Shown one piece after another: positions 8,050 to 14,884 of a stretch of DNA of 64,000 nt. Each line of letters opens with the position of its first letter. Position 1 is the stretch's first letter. A program made the position numbers and the translations under genes. Where the stretch lies: positions 124,001 to 188,000 of the IMG/VR virus record IMGVR_UViG_3300012931_000759. One strand, written 5' to 3'. A model generated the notes under the pieces. That model searched no databases and was not told the DNA's origin. It saw only the letters and a list, made by a program, of their open reading frames with translations. Origin of the DNA: a virus.

Positions 8050-8964
8050 ATGGCAGTCATCACGATAACCGCAATCGGACTCGGTCCCGACCTTGTGGCC
8101 GGGATACCGCAGCTTGTCGAACTGGCCACCAACCTCCCGGCGACGGTCTACTTTACCCTCGACGGATCCGAGCCTACCGCGTACTCGCCGGTCTATGTGA
8201 GCCCTATACAGCTTCCGACCGCCCTGCGCGTGCGCCTCAGGGCCTTGGCGATCAGCGGTCCGGACCAAGGAACGCTAGATCTGACCTTTAGTGCCTCACC
8301 CGGCCTCATCGGCGAGACTAGGAAGGGTACATTCACTGGAATTGTCGTGGACGCCTACGGGGTCCCCGAAGTCGTGGTCGACGGGTATGGGCCGAACATA
8401 GACCATCCGGTCACGGACAATGAGTTCACGGTGGATGTGCCCGTGCGCGGCTCCGACATTCCGCTGGTTGGCCTGGAGACAAAATATTCCAGAACCGGAT
8501 TCGATGGCGAGGGTCCCGGAACCCTGATTTCGATCGGTTTTCCTACCAAGGAGGAGCAGGAGCACGCCTCGGCTATCGATCCGAGGGCCAGCTCGCCAAA
8601 CAACGACAATGTCTATTTCAACCCGCGCTCGCAGTTCGTTGTGATAGATGGGCGGGACGGCTACCAGGATCAATCCGTATTCATCATCAACCGCCCGATG
8701 GGCGGAACAATGGACGATACTAAGTACCTAGGAGGTAAGTCACTCTACGAGCCAGCCCCGTATATCTCCGGGAGCCTGGTGCGGCATTTCTACAACTATG
8801 AGAAGGGAATAGCTGTTTTTTACTATTTTGATGGCAACGAATGCCGATGGATCAAAAGTATCCAAAAGTTACAAGAGCCACCGCTGCCGCCTGGAGTCGG
8901 ACAGAGACGAGGGGGAATGCCGCTTGTGTTCGCCTGGGTCTATGGCAGGCGCAGTATGATTTGA
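8050..8964 (+). CDS. Protein with CHB/HEX C-terminal-like beta domain, probable virion or surface-binding protein
   Basis: 304 aa, preceded by GGAGGG (8038-8043). Residues 33-60 (VYFTLDGSEPT...SPVYVSPIQLP) match the repeat seen in the chitobiase/beta-hexosaminidase C-terminal domain family, an Ig-like carbohydrate-associated fold common in secreted enzymes and phage adhesins. The remainder is beta-rich with many Gly/Pro/Asp and ends in an Arg-rich tail. No signal peptide is seen. The likely role is a decoration or fibre component. Its position among replication genes is unusual for a structural protein. No enzymatic motif is visible. Confidence 0.6.
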   Translation: MAVITITAIGLGPDLVAGIPQLVELATNLPATVYFTLDGSEPTAYSPVYVSPIQLPTALRVRLRALAISGPDQGTLDLTFSASPGLIGETRKGTFTGIVVDAYGVPEVVVDGYGPNIDHPVTDNEFTVDVPVRGSDIPLVGLETKYSRTGFDGEGPGTLISIGFPTKEEQEHASAIDPRASSPNNDNVYFNPRSQFVVIDGRDGYQDQSVFIINRPMGGTMDDTKYLGGKSLYEPAPYISGSLVRHFYNYEKGIAVFYYFDGNECRWIKSIQKLQEPPLPPGVGQRRGGMPLVFAWVYGRRSMI

Positions 8965-8979
8965 CCGGAAGGGGCGATT

Positions 8980-9768
8980 ATGGCAGACAATGAGACCGGA
9001 AAATCGGCTGAAGACGATGCCGAACAGGAGACCCGCAAAATCCTCATCAAACTTTCAGCATCGAGAGCAAAAACATTCGAGCAATGTCCTAGAAAATATT
9101 ATTATTTATACCTAGAACAGTTGCCGAAAAAAGAATGGGACCACCTTGAGCTGGGGACGTATGTCCACGCCGCGCTGGAGACCTTCCACCGCAGCATCAG
9201 GGACGGCTCCAAGGAGCCCCTGCGTAAGCTCATGGGGGCAGCCGTCGGCGATGCCTTCAAGCGGATGACCGACAAAGGCCGTTCGCTTCCCGACGAACAA
9301 CTTCGCGAGGCCAAGGTTATGCTCTCCGACTACCTGGTACGCATTGAGGAGAAGGGCCTTCCGGACGTCCTGGAGGTCGAATTCCCGTTTACCATCCCAC
9401 TGAACGACATGTACGACCTAACCGGAGTCATTGATCGCATAGACCGTGACTTAGATGGCACACTTCACATCGTGGACTACAAGACAAGCAAGAGTGCCAA
9501 ATATATGGAGCCTTTCCAGCTCAACACCTACGGGTTGCTTCTAGAGTCTAAGTATCCGGGCATCAAGCGTTTCAGGGCTTCGTACATCATGCTCAAGCTC
9601 GGCTGCCAGCCCCTGTCGTATGAGTTCACGTCCGACGACATCGAGAAGTGCCGCGCCAAGCTGATCAAATACGCCGACAGAATCACCTCCGAGGAACGCT
9701 GGCTCGCGAAGCCGGGAAGGCTTTGCGACTGGTGTGATTTCAAGGACGTCTGCTTCAATTCTTGGTAG
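8980..9768 (+). CDS. PD-(D/E)XK nuclease, Cas4/RecB family, with Fe-S cluster cysteines
   Basis: 262 aa. The core is of the RecB-like exonuclease family: H63, GVIDRID with D152, DYK at 166-168 (catalytic Asp and Lys) and the Q180-x3-Y184 motif. Four cysteines, C36 near the N-terminus and C249, C252 and C258 at the C-terminus, have the arrangement that holds a 4Fe-4S cluster in AddB and Cas4. No Cas1/Cas2 or CRISPR array is in the window, so a role in phage recombination or end-processing next to SbcCD and RecA is more likely than spacer acquisition. Confidence 0.88.
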   Translation: MADNETGKSAEDDAEQETRKILIKLSASRAKTFEQCPRKYYYLYLEQLPKKEWDHLELGTYVHAALETFHRSIRDGSKEPLRKLMGAAVGDAFKRMTDKGRSLPDEQLREAKVMLSDYLVRIEEKGLPDVLEVEFPFTIPLNDMYDLTGVIDRIDRDLDGTLHIVDYKTSKSAKYMEPFQLNTYGLLLESKYPGIKRFRASYIMLKLGCQPLSYEFTSDDIEKCRAKLIKYADRITSEERWLAKPGRLCDWCDFKDVCFNSW

Positions 9769-9784
9769 ACAATGGAGAAAAATA

Positions 9785-10354
9785 TTGCGAACCGATGAGG
9801 CCCGGTTTTTTGTCGGCCACGCCCTGGTCTATGGTCGCCGGGTTTGTGTCGATACTGCCAGCGGAGTCGGCATTGCCGACGTGTTGGAAAGGATGTCCGC
9901 TTTCCTGGACGGCTTCGCTCGCTGGCGGCACACTGATCCCATGTTTGGCACCGCCGACATGCGTCAGGAAGCGTACGCTGCCGCTATAGAGGGGATGAGG
10001 GCATACCGGACCGGATATTCGGCACAGCTATCTACATTTTTACACATGTATGTACGAAATCGCATGATTGACATCAGACGCGGACGCCAACCTATCCACA
10101 CGGAGCTTCCGGACATCCCTGTCCCACAGACCATGAGCCCGGAGGAGGTCATCGATCTCGCCAATGCGATCGGGGACCTTGGGGAACGATGGGAACGCAT
10201 CGCGCGCAGGCTGCTTATCGAGGGTGAGCGTGTGGGCGACGTGGCCCGCGAGGAGCAGATGTCCCCGTGGGGTCTAACACGCGCTCTTAGGAAGCGGATG
10301 GATTTCGTCAGGCGCCAGAGGTGTCAGGACGGCAAACTGACAGGAAAGTCATGA
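9785..10354 (+). CDS. Sigma-70 family RNA polymerase sigma factor
   Basis: 189 aa. I choose TTG 9785, which follows GGAGA (9775-9779) and the preceding stop; the longer frame would need a GTG deep inside the nuclease gene. Residues 55-100 look like sigma region 2 (DMRQEAYAAAIEGMRAYR, then STFLHMYVRNRMIDIRR, the -10 recognition and melting helices). Residues 135-175 form a region-4-like HTH (RIARRLLIEGERVGDVAREE). The small two-domain layout is ECF-like. It probably redirects host RNA polymerase to phage promoters. The unusual start codon may keep levels low. Confidence 0.78.
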   Translation: MRTDEARFFVGHALVYGRRVCVDTASGVGIADVLERMSAFLDGFARWRHTDPMFGTADMRQEAYAAAIEGMRAYRTGYSAQLSTFLHMYVRNRMIDIRRGRQPIHTELPDIPVPQTMSPEEVIDLANAIGDLGERWERIARRLLIEGERVGDVAREEQMSPWGLTRALRKRMDFVRRQRCQDGKLTGKS

Positions 10355-12372
10355 AGAGCAAGGAAGCTGAACTTGAAGCCAAGGCCTGGTTGGCGGAACA
10401 CGCCGTCCTGCTGGGACCGGAGGAGTTGCCGTTCGAAGAGGAAAAGTTGGCTGAAGCTTTCGTGCTCCGTGATGGCAGCTGGCCTTTGCCGCGCCAAGTT
10501 GAGCACATGGGGCAGTTCGCTGAAATAGTGGACGAGGGAAGTTTCAATAGGGTAGTGGGCGAACCCAGCAACTGGCAGATAATCCTCGACAGGCCCGATC
10601 TGTACCATTATTGGATCCTGCCAAAAGCTGCCGTCATATTTGGTCGGACTTGGTTCGAGCGTGTACAGTGGAAAAACTCCATCAGACGTGGCGTTCCGTT
10701 CGCCCTGTTCAGTACGGACGAACGCAGGGTGGCCAAGGAGTCCGGTATTCAGCTCGCGGAAACCACGGCCGGACGCAGCATTGTGTACAAGATCGTTTCG
10801 CGCATCGAACACGCCATGGATGTGTACCTTGCCGGGGGCGGCCGTTCGAAATCCGATGATCGTATCAAACAGCCCGGCGGATACATCGTCGAATCTATAG
10901 CTAACGAATTTATACAAGATGCGGGCGCAGACACGGGGTATCGACTCCTTCGCGTCCGGGCCTGTCCAAATTGCCTTGCGGCTGGGCAGGGGCGTTCCAA
11001 GCGTCGCCAGGTCAAGCATGTCGTGGGAAACATCTATCAATGCGAACAGTGCGTGGACACTGTGCGCAACCTCGACTTGGCCATCGACAAGCATTATGCG
11101 AACGGCACGCCCGTTCCGTCGGGGATCCTGTCGGAGCGTGAACGTGCAAGCCATTTCCAGGAATTTTCGGCCGTGGTGTGCGTCTGTCCGAACCCGGCGT
11201 GCCGGGGTCGTTTTGTGCCGACCGACTGTGTCGAGGACCCCGGATGGTGGTCTACACCCGAGGGACGCCTGGCAAAGGAGGAATTGTCACGCATCCATCC
11301 GCTCAAGGGGACGCAGAGGTTCCGGGATCCGCCCAATGCCATGATGAAGTTGCCACTACAGTGTCCGGTTTGCGAAGAGAAGTTTACACCGGCGTCCGCT
11401 ATGGCGGTCTCGAACGGATTCAGGGGACAGTCCGGGAAGTTGACGGGCCTGCCATCTATGTTCGTGTGGGTGAAGCGCGAAGTACGTGCAATCGACCACG
11501 GCCAGGCCAATATCCATTCGGTTCTCAAGGACAGCTTGGTTGACTCTTTGTGCCTAGATCCGGCACGGCGCATAAGTGCTGAACAGCATGTACGCATATT
11601 GACTGGGGAATTGGCCATATATGCGCAAGCGTTGTCCGGACAGACGGCTCCCGCCATCGTGTCGCGCTGTTTCTGTGAGGCAGTGTCAGAATGGATGGCC
11701 AGACATCCGGAGGACGCATCGCGGTACTTTTTCGAATGGTCGTCCGTGGGGAAGGATGAGAAGCGCATAACCAAGGTCGCCAAGGGACGGGAGGTGGCCA
11801 TCCACCAGACGATTCTGTCGGCGTGGTTGGCCCGGATCCTGGCGCGGATGGACGAGATACGCCGGGCGAAAGGATCGAAGATTAGGACCTTGGATGACTT
11901 GAAGTGGTTCTGCCGCTCTCCGGCATACAACGGTGGGCCAAGATCGTCATTCGTGGCTGAGGTCGACGACGGGCTTCGCGTGCGTAACGCGAGTCGCATA
12001 GTGTCCATGGACGGCACTACCGACAAGCCGCGGATGGCGTGGGTGTTTTCCGTTCGTCGGATTGGTGCGAACGGAAAATCCGGTCCGGAGCTTGCGCCGC
12101 TCATAAGGTCGCGTGAGTGGCAAGTCATCTCAATGTCCAGGGAATCCGGCTTGGTTCCGGGGGATAAGGTCAAGGTCGTGGCGCTCATGATGCCCGGACA
12201 CCATTGCCATGCGCCGATCCAGAGGATAATTAGGTTGAGGACATCCCTCCTGTCCGCCATCATCGAACGGATCAGATCCGAGGAATCTATGGGCGAGACC
12301 GACACGGCGTTCTGGTGGGAATGGCAGAAACGTGCTGAGGCGGCCAGGAAGGCCACAGGTATTGGCATCTGA
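10351..12372 (+). CDS. Large unknown protein with two zinc-binding pairs, paralogue of the core of the 1769-aa fusion
   Basis: 673 aa, start ATG 10351 overlapping the sigma-factor stop. Cysteine pairs C205/C208 with C231/C234, and C279/C284 with C338/C341, form two probable zinc ribbons. Between and after them are blocks that also occur, in the same order, in residues 275-1060 of the protein at 50035-55344. Examples are FGRTWFERVQWKN...PFALFSTDE (here 97-124) against IGKAWWEINKRRK...PFGLFSSDE, and the C-terminal EGD/PGDKVKVVALMMP (603-615). No known catalytic motif is seen. The zinc ribbons and position in the replication module suggest a nucleic-acid-binding role, but this is inference. Confidence 0.75.
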   Translation: MKSKEAELEAKAWLAEHAVLLGPEELPFEEEKLAEAFVLRDGSWPLPRQVEHMGQFAEIVDEGSFNRVVGEPSNWQIILDRPDLYHYWILPKAAVIFGRTWFERVQWKNSIRRGVPFALFSTDERRVAKESGIQLAETTAGRSIVYKIVSRIEHAMDVYLAGGGRSKSDDRIKQPGGYIVESIANEFIQDAGADTGYRLLRVRACPNCLAAGQGRSKRRQVKHVVGNIYQCEQCVDTVRNLDLAIDKHYANGTPVPSGILSERERASHFQEFSAVVCVCPNPACRGRFVPTDCVEDPGWWSTPEGRLAKEELSRIHPLKGTQRFRDPPNAMMKLPLQCPVCEEKFTPASAMAVSNGFRGQSGKLTGLPSMFVWVKREVRAIDHGQANIHSVLKDSLVDSLCLDPARRISAEQHVRILTGELAIYAQALSGQTAPAIVSRCFCEAVSEWMARHPEDASRYFFEWSSVGKDEKRITKVAKGREVAIHQTILSAWLARILARMDEIRRAKGSKIRTLDDLKWFCRSPAYNGGPRSSFVAEVDDGLRVRNASRIVSMDGTTDKPRMAWVFSVRRIGANGKSGPELAPLIRSREWQVISMSRESGLVPGDKVKVVALMMPGHHCHAPIQRIIRLRTSLLSAIIERIRSEESMGETDTAFWWEWQKRAEAARKATGIGI

Positions 12373-12383
12373 AGGAGATTTTT

Positions 12384-13700
12384 ATGGAAGAGCAGGTAAG
12401 GAAGGACGAGATTGAACAGCAGCAATGGCATCATGTTGTGACTTTGGAGGACCTTGGTGGCCTGAAGAGGAAGTTGGGTGTGACCTACGACCAGGAGGCA
12501 GTTAAGATGGCTTTCGACAAGGCCAACCAGGCTGTTGGTAAGCGGGCGATGATAAATGGTTTTCGTCGCGGGAAGGCTCCGCAGGCCCTGGTGGCGAGAT
12601 TCTGTGCGAAGGAGATCGAGACTGCTGCGTCCAGTATGCTGGCGCAGGAAGGATATCTTCACGCTGTTTACGAGCACAAGCTGGCTGCGCTCACTGAGCC
12701 TAAGGTGGAGAATCCCAAGTTCAATACTGATGGGACATTCTCTTGCGAGATCGTGGTCGAGGTACGTCCGGCCATTACCCCGACGGGATACGTGGGGCTC
12801 AAGCTGTCGAAACCACCGATCGATCCCGGACGGACGGTAGATGGTCTGATGGCCGAGCTGCGTAGTAGGTTCGCGACATTTGAGGAGCGAGAGAAGGTTG
12901 CCCCAGGCATGACCGTGGTGGTTGACTATTCCTTGGCGGTCGACGGGAAGGAGGTAATGGCACACCAAGGAGTACCTTTCACAGTAAGTGAGTCCGGCAC
13001 ATTGCCACTTGGAGGTGTTCAGGTAGCGGGTCTCGGGAGCGACGGATCTGCCACCGCCAAGATGACCCTGCCTGTAGATTTCAAGGACCACGGTGGTAAG
13101 GAGGCCGAGGTGCGCGTCCAGGTCAGGAAGATCCTGGAGAGCGTGCCCCCGACCGACGAGGAGCTGGCGGTCCGGAATGGCCAGGCATCTATAGACGACC
13201 TGGCCCGTAACGTACAGCAGCAGGCTAACATAGAGGTTGGACACAGGATCCGCCAGGTGCTTGAGGAGCAGGTTGTCGACAACTTGCTATCGTCACACCA
13301 GTTCGAAGTCCCTGGCGACTGGATCGACCGCGAATCACAGTACCTCGTCAAGCAGCTCGGCATTACCAGCGAGATGGACAACAATACGAAGGAGGCGGTG
13401 CGACAGCTCGCCGAGCGCAACGTGAGGCGCTCCTTTATGCTGGATGCCGTCTACGATTCCGAACCTGGCCTCCGTGTGAAAACCGAGGAGGTGGAAACAG
13501 TTCTCGACCAGGAAGCTGCCAGGCAGAGCGTCCCCAAAACGCAGCTAAAAAGGATGCTGCTCAAGCAGGGGATGATGGACAGTGTAGTCGAGCTGGTTAA
13601 GGGTCGGAAGATCATGGATTTTCTGATCTCGAATGCCGAGATCTTAACTGCGGACAGTGAGTCCGCGTCACAGGGGGCCTCGGCCCCCGTGGAAGCGTAG
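12384..13700 (+). CDS. tig: Trigger factor-like ribosome-associated chaperone
   Basis: 438 aa, the usual length of bacterial trigger factor. The ribosome-docking signature NGFRRGKAP is at 58-66 in a domain of the right topology (14-125). The linker-to-FKBP junction (RSRFATFEEREKVAPGM then VVVDYSLAVDGKEV) matches the family, giving an FKBP-like domain at about 173-250. The C-terminal arms (about 255-420) are helical. The last 16 residues are a low-complexity Ser/Ala tail. In bacteria it binds L23 at the exit tunnel and shields nascent chains. Here it could assist phage proteins. AAGGAG lies 7 bases before the ATG. Confidence 0.92.
   Translation: MEEQVRKDEIEQQQWHHVVTLEDLGGLKRKLGVTYDQEAVKMAFDKANQAVGKRAMINGFRRGKAPQALVARFCAKEIETAASSMLAQEGYLHAVYEHKLAALTEPKVENPKFNTDGTFSCEIVVEVRPAITPTGYVGLKLSKPPIDPGRTVDGLMAELRSRFATFEEREKVAPGMTVVVDYSLAVDGKEVMAHQGVPFTVSESGTLPLGGVQVAGLGSDGSATAKMTLPVDFKDHGGKEAEVRVQVRKILESVPPTDEELAVRNGQASIDDLARNVQQQANIEVGHRIRQVLEEQVVDNLLSSHQFEVPGDWIDRESQYLVKQLGITSEMDNNTKEAVRQLAERNVRRSFMLDAVYDSEPGLRVKTEEVETVLDQEAARQSVPKTQLKRMLLKQGMMDSVVELVKGRKIMDFLISNAEILTADSESASQGASAPVEA
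13651..13688 (+). promoter_or_regulatory. Two adjacent hairpins at the 3' end of the trigger factor gene
   Basis: The end of the trigger factor reading frame contains CGGAC/GTCCG arms with a 5-base loop (13651-13665), followed directly by GGGGGC/GCCCCC arms with a 4-base loop (13673-13688). No T-run follows, so it is not a standard intrinsic terminator. It could stabilise mRNA, limit read-through into the small genes downstream or cause pausing. The overlap with a low-complexity coding tail makes chance less likely but does not exclude it. Confidence 0.35.
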
Positions 13701-13709
13701 GAGGGCAAG

Positions 13710-13925
13710 ATGGCCGACAAGATCAAGACGCAGCCGGTGCAGGGCTTCAAGGTGGACAGTTTCCTCGTCAAGAAGGACGAGATCAAACTGGTCCTCAAGG
13801 CAAGCAAAGACGACGTCCGCGCCGGGAACTTCAACCTCGGTGATGTGCTGGGGATGCTCGAACTCCACAGCACGGCCGACTACGCGGTCGAGTTGGCGCT
13901 CGTGTCCGAGGAGCTTCCGGAATGA
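13710..13925 (+). CDS. Small hypothetical protein (71 aa)
   Basis: 71 aa with a strong ribosome site (GGAGG, 13700-13704) before the ATG. The product reads as a compact beta/alpha fold (VDSFLVKKDEIKLVLKAS, then a Leu-rich helix). It overlaps the next gene by ATGA. No family recognised. The two small genes sit between the chaperone and a homing endonuclease in front of dnaE. Confidence 0.55.
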   Translation: MADKIKTQPVQGFKVDSFLVKKDEIKLVLKASKDDVRAGNFNLGDVLGMLELHSTADYAVELALVSEELPE

Positions 13926-14218
13926 CCGCGAGGGCCGGCAGACGGAAGATCGGCACATGCCCCAGCGGGTGCGTGACTTTCGCGTACGACCTGCCGGTCC
14001 GGCTGGACGAGGGCATCCTGCCGTTCCTGGAACCGCTCGGCAGGTTTGCCCTCCCTTTTCTGAAGACGTCGGTTCTGAAGCTGGAGTGTCCTGGGTTCAC
14101 CGTGAGCGGAATCAAGCGCCTGCGGGAGATCCGGGTCGTTCTGAAGAAGGGCACGACCGAGCAGGACCTGCTCGCGTTCGAAGCTGCTCTCGACGACTGG
14201 CTTGCCAAGGCCGGTTAG
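13922..14218 (+). CDS. Small hypothetical protein (98 aa)
   Basis: 98 aa, translationally coupled to the preceding 71-aa gene through ATGA. Basic N-terminus, a C-P-S-G-C pair at residues 13-17, then hydrophobic beta strands and a C-terminal helix. It resembles a small alpha/beta fold and has no known motif. Confidence 0.5.
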   Translation: MTARAGRRKIGTCPSGCVTFAYDLPVRLDEGILPFLEPLGRFALPFLKTSVLKLECPGFTVSGIKRLREIRVVLKKGTTEQDLLAFEAALDDWLAKAG

Positions 14219-14230
14219 GAACAACCGCAG

Positions 14231-14884
14231 ATGGAAACGACACCTGTAATCTATGCTATAGAAAACAGGATCAATCACAAGGTCTACATTGGCTCTGCGA
14301 CGCATTTCGATAAGAGATGTCGCATCCATCTGTATTATTTGAACAAAAACAAACATCACAGTAAACACCTCCAAGCAGCCTGGAACAAGTATGGGGCCGA
14401 CGCGTTCTATTTCCATGTTTTGGAATATGTGAATTGTTCCAATATGTTGAAGCGAGAACAATGGTGGCTCGATACGGTTCAACCCTTTCGTCGCGAAGTT
14501 GGATACAACATTTCACCCACAGCTGGCAACATCTCTGGAACAGAACTGTCGTATGAGGCCAAACGGCAAATTTCGGACAGAATGAGGAAAATTTGGGCTT
14601 CGCCGGATGGACGCAAGAAAATGTCAGATTCCATGAAAGAAGGATGGGATGCCGAAGCCCGCCAGAACAAATCGGTTGCTTCGCAACGAATGTGGACGCC
14701 GGAACGGAAAAGACGGCAGTCTGAAAGGATGAAACAGATATGGGCGCGCCCGGAGGAAAAGGAAAGTCGAGCAAATCTAATGAAAGAGGCCTGGGCCTCT
14801 GAAACCAGACGCCAAAACCTATCGAATGCCGCCAAACAAGTTTGGTCCAAACGCAAAGCCCAAGACAAGAGGAACAAGACATGA
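14231..14884 (+). CDS. GIY-YIG homing endonuclease with NUMOD-type repeats
   Basis: 217 aa. The GIY-YIG nuclease domain occupies about residues 5-100: V-I-Y-A-I-E-N (motif GIY variant) and K-V-Y-I-G-S (YIG), Arg in the KRCRIH segment and a distal Glu. The C-terminal half has repeated basic helical units (SDRMRKIWASPDGRKKMSDS and similar), which bind the target DNA in this family. AT-richer than its neighbours, as expected for a mobile gene. It is inserted directly before dnaE, its TGA overlapping the dnaE ATG. It is free-standing, so it presumably cuts phages that lack it. Confidence 0.9.
   Translation: METTPVIYAIENRINHKVYIGSATHFDKRCRIHLYYLNKNKHHSKHLQAAWNKYGADAFYFHVLEYVNCSNMLKREQWWLDTVQPFRREVGYNISPTAGNISGTELSYEAKRQISDRMRKIWASPDGRKKMSDSMKEGWDAEARQNKSVASQRMWTPERKRRQSERMKQIWARPEEKESRANLMKEAWASETRRQNLSNAAKQVWSKRKAQDKRNKT

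Noticed and set aside
8980-9768. Cas4 as evidence for a phage CRISPR system
   Set aside because: No Cas1, Cas2 or repeat-spacer array is present. Family membership (RecB-like Fe-S nuclease) does not imply spacer acquisition.
11094-13244. A very long open frame on the minus strand (716 codons) across the zinc protein and trigger factor genes
   Set aside because: The + strand carries a clear trigger factor here, with all family motifs. The antisense product has no domain, no ribosome site, and a composition expected from mirrored GC-rich codons.
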